From: W11650 sp963545585
GTDB taxonomy: Bacteria > Bacillota > Clostridia > Lachnospirales > Vallitaleaceae
Direction: 5' to 3'
Assembly (NCBI GenBank): GCA_963545585.1
Contig: CAUUKX010000045.1
Span: 1-16,078 of the forward strand
DNA: 16,078 nucleotides
Shown: one piece after another, positions 1 through 6,782 of the stretch
Numbering within the stretch: the first letter of the stretch is position 1
Layout of the letters: every line of letters begins with the position of its first letter
The notes under the pieces: generated by a model
What the model saw: the letters and a program-made list of their open reading frames with translations, nothing else
Database searches by the model: none
What the model was told of the DNA's origin: nothing
Made by a program: the position numbers and the translations under genes

Positions 1-58
1 TAGTCGTGATTGATACTTCCCATAAAAGCAAGCTTTCCGGTCGTATCAATCACGACTA
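1..58. repeat. R1 repeat copy A: 16-bp inverted repeat over the nnr stop codon
   Basis: Bases 1-16 (TAGTCGTGATTGATAC) are the exact reverse complement of bases 43-58, separated by a 26-base loop. The right arm holds the TATCAA motif shared with copies at 2840 and 15994. It runs on into TATCCGCTTGCCTGAAC (57-73), which matches 16007-16023 with one mismatch. The nnr stop codon (46-48) lies inside the right arm, so on the minus-strand transcript the hairpin forms directly at the end of nnr and could stabilise or end the message. No U-tract can be checked because the window stops here. The element may continue to the left. Confidence 0.7.
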
Positions 59-1599
59 TCCGCTTGCCTGAACGATAGGCAAACTGTACCTAAATTTCCT
101 ATAATATCGCTGGCCAGCATGGCGGCCGGGCCTTTTTGCCGGCAGGCCAAATCACCCGCTAAACTGTGCTGGTAAACGCCATAAAGGATGGCTTTCGCCT
201 GATCCCTGCCAGCTGCTCCCGCCAAAAGACCCACTAAACAACCAGACAGCACATCGCCGCTACCACCGGTGGCCATGCCTTCGTTTCCTAAAGGATTAAT
301 ATAACATTTTCCATCTGGAAATGCAATCACTGTTCGGTAATTTTTCAGGACAATAACCGCATTCCAGCTTTTGGCAAAACGGCCAGCCAGCTCCAAACTG
401 TTTTCTTCTATTTGCTCTACGGATAAGCCGGTTAATCTTTCCATTTCTTTTAAATGCGGCGTTAATACCTTTAATTCCGCTCTTTGACTGCACAAATGCA
501 AAAGTTTGGGATGTTCCGCTAAAAGTGTCAAAGCATCCGCATCAATTACCAGCGGCAGCTTCGATGCCAGTGTCATCCGCAGCAGCTCATACGCCTTCGG
601 ACCAGTTGACAGACCCGGCCCAATCAAAACCGCATCCTTACCTTCCATTTCCCGGCTGAACTCATACTTATCCGTTTCGTCCGGCGTTTCTTTATAAACA
701 TCGACAATTACTTCCGGCAGTCTGGTCAGCAGGGGAATGCGATTATTTTCCACAGTATAGGCATAAACCAGACCCGCTCCGCTGCGATAAGCCGCTTCAG
801 CCGCCAGCAAAAGTGCACCGCCCATTTGACCACTGCCGGCAATCACCAGCGTCCGCCCCATCATCCCCTTATGAGCAAAGGGACGTTTCGGCGGAAAATC
901 TGGCCACAATGCCGGACTGAGAACAAAAGTTTGCGGCCGAACCGAATCATATGCCGCCGCTGGCAGCTCAATGTCGGCCAAAACCATTTCGCCGCAATAT
1001 TCCTTAGCTCTGCCTAAAAGATTGCCCTGTTTATAAGCGGCCAATACAATGGTTTTATCGGCTCTGACCGCCGTCCCCATTACAGTTCCCCGTTCTCCGT
1101 TTAAACCGCTGGGAATATCAATTGAGTACTTCGGTACCGCCAATCGGTTAAGCGCTTCCACTGCCTGATAGTATAAATCAGTCAGCCGGCGGTTGCAGCC
1201 CGTTCCCAAAAGGGCATCCACTATCAGCGCCGCCATCTGCCACTCCCGGTAAAGCGTTTCCGTCATCTTGCTGACGATTTCACATTCAATCCCCAAAGCC
1301 GCCACTGCGTAATAATTGACCGTCGCATCCGGTGTCAAATCATCGCTCTCAGCCAGCAGATATATCTTAACCGAATAATTATGCAAAAACAGCTGGCGAG
1401 CCAGAGCCAGACCATCACCGCCATTATTGCCCCGGCCAGCAATCACCGCTATCCGGCTGTCTGGCAGAAAGTCCTGCCGGATTTCCTTTAAGACAGCATG
1501 AGCCGCATTTTCCATTAAAACAATGCTGGGAATATGCAAATCATAAGCCGCACTTTTATCAGCTGCCGCCATTTGTTCTGGAGTTAAAACATAATTCAT
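46..1599 (-). CDS. nnr: Bifunctional NAD(P)H-hydrate repair enzyme (epimerase + dehydratase)
   Basis: Repairs hydrated NADH/NADPH. The N-terminal YjeF-type domain (about residues 1-215) epimerises NAD(P)HX; the C-terminal NnrD domain (about 240-505) dehydrates S-NAD(P)HX using ADP. Visible motifs are GRGNNGGDG (55-63), VDALLGTG (127-134) and DIPSGLNG (161-168) in the first domain, and IGPGLSTG (326-333), VIDADAL (351-357) and the catalytic-loop GGSGDVLSG (445-453) in the second. The start at 1599 is chosen because AGGGGGGAG lies just upstream; an in-frame ATG at 1620 would lie before that site. It gives 517 residues, normal for the fusion. The gene follows acpS by 63 bases, a pairing common in Firmicutes. 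The last 11 or so residues are encoded by repeat copy A and look non-native. Identity is certain at family level. Confidence 0.95.
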   Translation of the reverse strand: MNYVLTPEQMAAADKSAAYDLHIPSIVLMENAAHAVLKEIRQDFLPDSRIAVIAGRGNNGGDGLALARQLFLHNYSVKIYLLAESDDLTPDATVNYYAVAALGIECEIVSKMTETLYREWQMAALIVDALLGTGCNRRLTDLYYQAVEALNRLAVPKYSIDIPSGLNGERGTVMGTAVRADKTIVLAAYKQGNLLGRAKEYCGEMVLADIELPAAAYDSVRPQTFVLSPALWPDFPPKRPFAHKGMMGRTLVIAGSGQMGGALLLAAEAAYRSGAGLVYAYTVENNRIPLLTRLPEVIVDVYKETPDETDKYEFSREMEGKDAVLIGPGLSTGPKAYELLRMTLASKLPLVIDADALTLLAEHPKLLHLCSQRAELKVLTPHLKEMERLTGLSVEQIEENSLELAGRFAKSWNAVIVLKNYRTVIAFPDGKCYINPLGNEGMATGGSGDVLSGCLVGLLAGAAGRDQAKAILYGVYQHSLAGDLACRQKGPAAMLASDIIGNLGTVCLSFRQADSRD

Positions 1600-1640
1600 T
1601 TCCGTCTCCCCCCTAAGCATTTTATTCTCAATGCAAGAAA

Positions 1641-1661
1641 GGATATACCTAATGTATATCC
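1641..1661 (-). other. 8-bp hairpin between acpS and nnr
   Basis: GGATATAC (1641-1648) and GTATATCC (1654-1661) are perfectly complementary around a 5-base loop, two bases downstream of the acpS stop. On the minus strand the hairpin is followed by TTTCTTGC, not a run of U, so it is at best a weak terminator. It may instead tune the relative expression of acpS and nnr or protect the message. The nnr ribosome binding site lies some 35 bases further on. Confidence 0.45.
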
Positions 1662-1662
1662 C

Positions 1663-2013
1663 TTACCGTTCCGTTACCGCTGCCGCCATAATATGCCTGC
1701 TGGTGTCGGACAAACTGACATGAACTTTTTTAATGCGCAGGCGCAGTGCCATTTTTCTGGCTCGGCCATGCAGCCGAACATAGGGCTTACCCGCAGCATT
1801 CCGCAAAACCTCAACCTCAGCCGGCCAAAAATAACGGAAACCACAGCCAAACGCTTTTGCTACCGCTTCCTTGACTGCAAAATTATTGGCCAGCTGCCGC
1901 AGGCTTAACAACCGTTCAGCCGCCGTATAATATTTTTCCCGAAAACTGGGATGCGTAAGCGCCGCCTGAATCCGCTCTGCTTCTAGCAAATCAATGCCGA
2001 TGCCCCGAATCAT
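1663..2013 (-). CDS. acpS: Holo-[acyl-carrier-protein] synthase
   Basis: Transfers the 4'-phosphopantetheine arm of CoA to a serine of acyl carrier protein, activating fatty-acid synthesis; a cytosolic Mg-dependent trimer in known family members. The 116-residue product has the expected short length. It begins with GIGIDLLE, whose Asp8 is the metal ligand, carries FAVKEAVAKAFG with Glu49 as the second conserved acidic residue, and has HVSLSDT near 98-104. The segment between the two motifs (about residues 20-42) is somewhat shorter than in Bacillus AcpS. The start ATG overlaps the stop of the upstream coiled-coil gene (ATGA), and AGGAGG lies nine bases upstream inside that gene, indicating translational coupling. 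nnr follows. Confidence 0.95.
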   Translation of the reverse strand: MIRGIGIDLLEAERIQAALTHPSFREKYYTAAERLLSLRQLANNFAVKEAVAKAFGCGFRYFWPAEVEVLRNAAGKPYVRLHGRARKMALRLRIKKVHVSLSDTSRHIMAAAVTER

Positions 2014-2714
2014 GGCTTCATGCCTCCTGTCCCTTCCGTCAAAAAAGCCGAATCATCGATGCCTTGTTCCTTCCCCTTTAAATCATATATTTTCCGGTGC
2101 ATTTGCCGGCCGATGAAAAACTCATCCAATTCATCTAACAGCTCCGCCCCCAGAATCTGATGCAGTTTTTGATAAATCGCGTCGTTCCTCTCTTCGATTT
2201 CCACCCGGCGCTCCAATTTGACACGCAGCCGTCTTCTCAAATCATTGATTTCTTCGGCCAAAAGCTGATATTCTTTGGTATTTTCAATCAACTTGGGATA
2301 AAAAAATTCAGCCGTTTGAAAAATCAATTCCTTATTGCATTCGTCAATCTGATGCGGCAAATCCAGCAGTAAATCTCCACCTTCATCCATCCGTGCGTTT
2401 AAGTCTTGAATCAGGCTGGTATTGGTTTCCATTTTTTTCTCTAACTGATCCGTGCTTTCCTCGGAAATGTTGTTCATGTCAGCCAAGATACCCTCCAAAA
2501 GCTGCTTTTTCAAACCTTCGTATTCCTTCAGTTCCTGCTTAACCTTGCTGTATTTCTTAACCAGCGCCTCCAGCCGCTTTTCCGCTGCCTGAATCTTACC
2601 CGGTTTTTTCCCCACAAACAAATCATGCCAATCCTTATTGACAATCAGCACCGGAATAGATTTTCGCAGCGCCGGCTTTCTTTTTGGTTCCTTTTTTTTC
2701 GCAATCGAAAACAT
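2010..2714 (-). CDS. Coiled-coil protein of unknown function
   Basis: I do not recognise this 234-residue protein. The N-terminus is strongly basic (KKKEPKRKPALRK, about 7-18), followed by a short hydrophobic stretch (IPVLIV, 20-25). Two long charged helical segments with heptad-like spacing follow (about 42-72 and 145-185), separated by an acidic, leucine-rich linker with DLLLDLPHQID (114-124). There is no signal peptide or convincing membrane segment and no catalytic motif. ATG 2714 is chosen because AAGGAG lies nine bases upstream; the alternative ATG six codons earlier (2732) precedes that site. Its stop overlaps the acpS start, so the two are co-translated. It could be a scaffold or a cell-division or envelope-associated protein, but nothing in the sequence decides this. 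Confidence 0.8.
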   Translation of the reverse strand: MFSIAKKKEPKRKPALRKSIPVLIVNKDWHDLFVGKKPGKIQAAEKRLEALVKKYSKVKQELKEYEGLKKQLLEGILADMNNISEESTDQLEKKMETNTSLIQDLNARMDEGGDLLLDLPHQIDECNKELIFQTAEFFYPKLIENTKEYQLLAEEINDLRRRLRVKLERRVEIEERNDAIYQKLHQILGAELLDELDEFFIGRQMHRKIYDLKGKEQGIDDSAFLTEGTGGMKP

Positions 2715-2780
2715 GGTTTTCTCCTTTATCAAAACTAAGTCAACTCAACTTTCTTTTGCTTTTCCTGCGCTGTCTTTTGA

Positions 2781-2923
2781 TTATAGTTCAGGCTGCCGTT
2801 TTACTTGATATCCCTTCGGATAGTACGTTCTTTCCGGGATATCAAGCATCAATATCTATTTGCTTAACGTTCACACTCATACTTTACTTTCAGCGAATTA
2901 TGAGTAGTTTACCTGAACCGTAA
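2781..2923. repeat. R1 repeat copy B with terminal inverted repeats
   Basis: The ends TTATAGTTCAGG (2781-2792) and CCTGAACCGTAA (2912-2923) are inverted repeats with 10 of 12 positions complementary. Inside are an 11-bp perfect stem, CTTGATATCCC (2804-2814) with GGGATATCAAG (2836-2846), and a 7-bp stem, ACTCATA (2875-2881) with TATGAGT (2899-2905). TATCAAGCATCAATATC at 2840-2856 is identical to 15994-16010. The CCTGAAC end motif also occurs in the copies at 66-73 and 16017-16023. No coding capacity is seen. Confidence 0.65.
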
Positions 2924-2929
2924 CAATAG

Positions 2930-3029
2930 ACTCAACTCTCCCCTGATTGAAGTGCTGTGTACTTCTGCCCGGGCGGGCAATCTTCCTAAAAAGACTGTTC
3001 TATCTTTGCAGAACATGGCAAAGTTGAGT
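2930..3029. repeat. R2 repeat copy E1, MITE-like, 100 bp
   Basis: The element begins ACTCAACTCTCCCC and ends GGCAAAGTTGAGT; the ends are inverted repeats differing at about two positions. Bases 2931-2970 match the reverse complement of 13152-13191 at 33 of 40 positions, including an identical ACTTCTGCCC next to GGGC. The right end (ACATGGCAAAGTTGAGTAA) matches ACATGGCAAGGTTGAGTAA at 8769-8787. It starts six bases past the rex stop codon. I see no clear target-site duplication. Confidence 0.65.
2988..3015 (-). terminator. Probable rex terminator inside repeat E1
   Basis: On the minus strand TGTTCT (from 3015) pairs with AGAACA (ending at 2996) around an 8-base loop, followed after two bases by CTTTTT. 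The stem is short and AT-rich, so termination may be partial. It lies 20 bases downstream of the rex stop, inside the R2 element, meaning the repeat appears to supply the rex 3' end. Confidence 0.45.
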
Positions 3030-3035
3030 AATCCG

Positions 3036-3683
3036 TTAATGTTTTTCGTGTTTGTCAGTCAGTTTTTCATTAATCGCATAGGACAGTGTCATAAGGCTCT
3101 CCGACAAATGCACGTTTTCAATGCAAACCTTGCCGCTGGAGGAATGAAGGTCAATCGGCGCAAAGTTCCAAATCCCCTTAACGCCCCATCTTTCCAGATT
3201 CATCGCCATTTCCGGCGCTTTCTGTTTGGGCAGCGTCAGCACAGCGATATCCACATCATTTTCCTGCATAAAGCCTTCAATTTCCGACACATCTCTGATT
3301 TCAATATCCCGGACAATCATGCCGATTAGGCGAGGATTGACATCAAATAAGCCCTTCACTTTAAAGCCCTTGCGCTCAAACTCAATATAATTAGCCAGTG
3401 CTTGTCCCAAATTGCCAACCCCGATAATAATGATATTGTATTCCTTTTCCAGACCTAAGATTTTGCCGATGGAAGTATACAGATATTCGACATTATAGCC
3501 ATAGCCCTGTTGGCCGAACTCGCCAAAGTTATTTAAATCCTGCCGGATTTGCGAGGCCGTCACCCCCATCCGCTCGCTTAGCTCCTTGGAAGAAGTCCGA
3601 ATCACATCGTTTTCCAATAAATCTCCCAAATACCGATAATACCGCGGCAATCTTTTGATGACCGCCTGTGAAATTTTTTTCAT
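3036..3683 (-). CDS. rex: Redox-sensing transcriptional repressor Rex
   Basis: Rex senses the NADH/NAD+ ratio: it binds operators when NAD+ dominates and leaves when NADH rises, inducing fermentation and NADH-reoxidation genes. The 215-residue product is full length. An N-terminal winged helix (about 1-80) contains RYYRYLGDL and the recognition segment SSKELSERMGVTASQIRQDL (31-50). A Rossmann domain follows with GVGNLGQA (88-95). IWNFAPIDL (171-179) and the C-terminal helix complete the dimer. AAGGAG lies seven bases before the ATG. It has its own strong promoter, overlapped by a site resembling a Rex operator, which suggests autoregulation. The M16C peptidase gene lies upstream on the same strand. 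Confidence 0.97.
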   Translation of the reverse strand: MKKISQAVIKRLPRYYRYLGDLLENDVIRTSSKELSERMGVTASQIRQDLNNFGEFGQQGYGYNVEYLYTSIGKILGLEKEYNIIIIGVGNLGQALANYIEFERKGFKVKGLFDVNPRLIGMIVRDIEIRDVSEIEGFMQENDVDIAVLTLPKQKAPEMAMNLERWGVKGIWNFAPIDLHSSSGKVCIENVHLSESLMTLSYAINEKLTDKHEKH

Positions 3684-3736
3684 CTGCCTGCTCCTTTTTG
3701 CATAATAAAATCTTCAGCCAACTTTTCTTTTCTCCG

Positions 3737-3755
3737 TTATGGCTGACTGCCATAA
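3737..3755 (-). other. Inverted repeat in the rex 5' leader
   Basis: TTATGGC (3737-3743) and GCCATAA (3749-3755) form a perfect 7-bp inverted repeat with a 5-base centre. It sits just inside the predicted rex transcript, whose start is near 3759. It could be a 5' stabilising hairpin or a second protein-binding site; its half-sites do not look like a Rex operator. Confidence 0.5.
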
Positions 3756-3765
3756 AATTAATTCT

Positions 3766-3794
3766 ATTATATAGGTATGTGAAAAGCTTGTCAA
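3766..3794 (-). promoter_or_regulatory. Consensus promoter of rex
   Basis: On the minus strand TTGACA (3794-3789), a 17-base spacer and TATAAT (3771-3766) make a perfect sigma-70/SigA promoter. It lies between the end of the M16C gene (3812) and rex (3683) and gives a leader of about 75 bases. Confidence 0.85.
3777..3794 (-). promoter_or_regulatory. Candidate Rex operator over the -35 box
   Basis: The minus strand reads TTGACAA GCTT TTCACAT. The Gram-positive Rex consensus is TTGTGAA-N4-TTCACAA; this site has the right spacing, 5 of 7 matches on the left and 6 of 7 on the right. The left half coincides with the -35 box, so Rex binding would block RNA polymerase. Autoregulation is inferred, not shown. 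Confidence 0.5.
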
Positions 3795-3811
3795 CCGAAC
3801 CAACTTTATTT

Positions 3812-6709
3812 TTAGCGAATTTCTTTGATTTTGGCAAATAACTCCCGATTTTCTTCAATCTTCTTTCGGCTGCCAACCGTACAAATATAATCAGTCGTCA
3901 AAACCTGCTCATAAAACTTGCTCATGCTTTTTAATTCAGCTAAATTCGTATCTAAAATTTCCTTTCGGGTTTGGCTTTCTTCTTCCGGGCTTAAATCACT
4001 GAAATACATAGCCATGATTTTGGCATTTTCCATCGATGGTGTCAGCGGCGTATCGATTCCGGCAATTGTTCCGATAATTGTATTCTTGATTTCTTCTTCG
4101 GTAATATCCAGATTTTCAAAATAAGAAACAATTCCTTCATATGCCTGATAGGTTTCGGCAATATTCGGATCGCGGTAAGAAATCAGTATCATATCACCGG
4201 AACGACGGATTGCCGACATACCGCCGTAAGCGCCGCCTTCAACCCGAACCTTGTTCCACAAATAATCGGTATTGAGCAAATGATTCGCCACCTGAAACAT
4301 ACCGGAATACGTATAGCTGAAGCGCTTATAATTCATAACCTTAGCCGCATAATTCACATTACCGGACGTAATAAAGGCTTCTTTTTGATTGCCCAACACA
4401 CTGCGCTCCACCTCCGGCCGGTAATCGGCATCAATCTGATGCCGGTTGATATAATCAGCCAACCTCCGGCGTACCTCAGCCTCATCAGCCTCAGCATAGG
4501 TCACGGCCAGGGTCAGTTTGGACTGGCTGACAATTTCCGCCAATATTTTTTTCATCAGGCCGCCCAACTCCTGCAAATCCGTTTCGGATGCTTGTTTCCA
4601 CTGCTGAATAAAATCATAAAAGGAAACACCGCTGCTCAGTTCATCAAAGTAGGCACTCTTAGAATAGTAGCTGAGTGCTCTGGTCGCTGCCGTGATATGG
4701 CCGCCGCTGATTAGTGTCATTTGCATCTGCGAGGCCGTTTCCTTAATCAAATCACCGAGTCGCTTGACATCGTCAAACTTGGGATTCGCCAGCAGTTCAT
4801 CAAATAATTCTAACATTTTGCCTAAGGATGCCGCAAAGGACTTGCCTTTCAGCTCCATGCCGATGCGGAACCGATCGGTATTGTCCTTATAGCCGTAAAG
4901 CAGGAGCTTCGATGTAATCCCGCCGGTATGCTCATTAATCTCATCGACCAGCTGGCTATAATGATAATTTTTTGAACTTACCGAAGTCAGATAAGAGGTC
5001 AGCAGGCTAACCACCGGCACTTGCTCCTCCGGCAGCCAATTGATTTCAAAAAAGGCTTTCAAATATACGATACCCGACGTATTGGCCGGATGATACAGCA
5101 CATGCACGCCGTCCTGATATTCGGTATGGTATTTGAGGGCGGCTTTTTCCCTTTGAATATCGGATAGCTCCAAGGTCGGAATCAACGCCAGATCCTCTTT
5201 CCGATCCGGCTCGGCCTGATAGGCCAACAGCTCCTGATTCTTTTGAATCAAAGCCACCCGTTCTTTAGCTGATAAGCTTTCTTTATAGGCAGCTAAATGC
5301 CGTGCCAGTTCCGCTTCTTTCTCCGCCGCCATCGTCAGGGAAGGACTCATGATAATAAAACAGCGGTGATTGTTTTGCAGCAAATATTTTTGAATATAGC
5401 GCTCAAACTCTCCGCCGGCCGCCGCCCGCCGTAGCTCCTCTATCAGCCCGTCATAATCAAAAAAGGCAAATGGCGGCCGATCATAAAGCCAGCTTTCCAA
5501 AACCTGAAAATTAAAAATAATCCCCTTGGGCATACTGCCGAAATCAGCTTCCCGCAGCCGGAACTCAAAAACATTAATCGCTGCCTGCAATTTTTTCAAG
5601 TCAAGCCCCGTTTTCGCAATTTGGCACAAAGTATCCTGCACGCAGTCAAAAAATTCCTGTTTGCGCTCCGGTGAAACATTTTTGGCAGTTACAGAAAAAG
5701 TATTTTCCCGAATATCACTGTCAAAAAAGCCATAAATCTCCTCGCCCAAGTTTCTCTCTGCCAGCTTTTCTTTGAGCAGCGCTCCGGGCGCATCCAATAA
5801 AATATATTCCAAAATCGACATCGCCAACTTTTCCCCGACCGGCAATTCTCCCAGACAATAATTCAGGCTGAAAAAGTCTTTTTTGTCCGGCTCTTCGCCC
5901 TCCGGCAGCGGATACTGCAAATGATACTCCTTAGGCTCCTCCCAGTGCGCAACCGGCGGCAGCGCCGACTCCGGCTGCCGATAATCAAAGCCTGCCAAAT
6001 AAGTATTCAGCCGCTCCAATTCGGCGGCAATGTCAATATCACCATAATAAAAAATATAGCTGTTGGATGGATGATAATGGCGACGATGGAAGTCTAAAAA
6101 TTCTTCATAGCTAAGGCTTGGGATTTCTTCTGGAATCCCGCCGGAATCATAGCCGTAGGGATGCCCCGGAAAAAGCGCAGTTTGGATATTGCGGTCAAGA
6201 AGCTGCTCCGGCGTGGAAAACGCTCCCTGCATTTCATTATAAACCACACCTTTAATCGTAACCGGGTCTTCTTCTTTCAGCAGTTCATAATGCCAGCCCT
6301 CCTGCGCAAAGATTTTGGAATTGGTGTAAATATTGGGATGAAAGACGGCATCCATATAGACGTCCATCAGATTATGCAGATCCTTTAAATTGCAGCTGGC
6401 AACTGGATATATAGTCTTATCCGGCGAAGTCATAGCATTTAAAAAAGTATTGAGCGAGGTTTTTCCCAGCTGAATAAAGGGATCTTTAATCGGAAACTTC
6501 TCCGAGCCGTTTAAGACCGAATGCTCTAAAATATGAGCCACACCGTTGCTTTTTTCCGGCGGCGTCCGAAAGCAAATCGAAAACACCCGGTTCTCGTCAT
6601 TATTTTTTAAAATACAGACTCTGGCTTTCGTCCGTTTATGCTGATATAAATATCCCTTGCTTTCAATATCAGGCAAATCCACTTCCTGTACCAATTCAAA
6701 ATATTCCAT
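3812..6709 (-). CDS. Zinc metallopeptidase of family M16C (presequence protease/insulinase type)
   Basis: A 965-residue cytosolic-type peptidase that by homology degrades short unstructured peptides inside a closed two-halved chamber. The inverted zinc motif HILEH (59-63) supplies two His ligands and the catalytic Glu62; the third ligand is probably Glu159 in VVYNEMQGAFS. Further signatures are SPDKTIYPVAS (95-105) and a C-terminal half with GGAYGGMSAI and SYRDPN, typical of PreP/Cym1-like enzymes. No signal peptide is seen. ATG 6709 is chosen because AGGAG lies six bases upstream; a TTG two codons earlier abuts the SD and is unlikely. mnmA ends 73 bases upstream on the same strand with no clear terminator between, so co-transcription is possible. 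rex follows under its own promoter. Confidence 0.92.
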   Translation of the reverse strand: MEYFELVQEVDLPDIESKGYLYQHKRTKARVCILKNNDENRVFSICFRTPPEKSNGVAHILEHSVLNGSEKFPIKDPFIQLGKTSLNTFLNAMTSPDKTIYPVASCNLKDLHNLMDVYMDAVFHPNIYTNSKIFAQEGWHYELLKEEDPVTIKGVVYNEMQGAFSTPEQLLDRNIQTALFPGHPYGYDSGGIPEEIPSLSYEEFLDFHRRHYHPSNSYIFYYGDIDIAAELERLNTYLAGFDYRQPESALPPVAHWEEPKEYHLQYPLPEGEEPDKKDFFSLNYCLGELPVGEKLAMSILEYILLDAPGALLKEKLAERNLGEEIYGFFDSDIRENTFSVTAKNVSPERKQEFFDCVQDTLCQIAKTGLDLKKLQAAINVFEFRLREADFGSMPKGIIFNFQVLESWLYDRPPFAFFDYDGLIEELRRAAAGGEFERYIQKYLLQNNHRCFIIMSPSLTMAAEKEAELARHLAAYKESLSAKERVALIQKNQELLAYQAEPDRKEDLALIPTLELSDIQREKAALKYHTEYQDGVHVLYHPANTSGIVYLKAFFEINWLPEEQVPVVSLLTSYLTSVSSKNYHYSQLVDEINEHTGGITSKLLLYGYKDNTDRFRIGMELKGKSFAASLGKMLELFDELLANPKFDDVKRLGDLIKETASQMQMTLISGGHITAATRALSYYSKSAYFDELSSGVSFYDFIQQWKQASETDLQELGGLMKKILAEIVSQSKLTLAVTYAEADEAEVRRRLADYINRHQIDADYRPEVERSVLGNQKEAFITSGNVNYAAKVMNYKRFSYTYSGMFQVANHLLNTDYLWNKVRVEGGAYGGMSAIRRSGDMILISYRDPNIAETYQAYEGIVSYFENLDITEEEIKNTIIGTIAGIDTPLTPSMENAKIMAMYFSDLSPEEESQTRKEILDTNLAELKSMSKFYEQVLTTDYICTVGSRKKIEENRELFAKIKEIR

Positions 6710-6782
6710 CTCCAACTCCTCACTTTACAACTCAGCGACTTAACTTTTCCATATTCAATTAAATCGTCAAACAAAAAACTTT

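Larger units (their letters stand above)
2715..3035. other. 321-base intergenic stretch packed with repeats
   Basis: Lies between rex (upstream on the minus strand) and the coiled-coil gene. I see no credible coding region. It contains R1 copy B (2781-2923), R2 copy E1 (2930-3029), a terminator-like hairpin for rex inside E1, and a lone R2-type end ACTCAACTTT at 2743-2752 facing the matching AAAGTTGAGT at 3020-3029. A TATAAT on the minus strand (2780-2785) could be the -10 of a promoter for the coiled-coil gene, but no good -35 is seen 17 bases upstream of it. Confidence 0.7.

Noticed and set aside
2952..3329. Plus-strand frame of 125 codons over repeat E1 and the 3' half of rex
   Set aside because: Mostly antisense to rex; the rest is repeat sequence; no ribosome binding site.
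4280..4714. Plus-strand open frame of 144 codons
   Set aside because: Antisense to the conserved M16C peptidase; no SD and no family features.
6710..6715. TTG start for the M16C peptidase at 6715
   Set aside because: It abuts the AGGAG; the ATG at 6709 has proper spacing.
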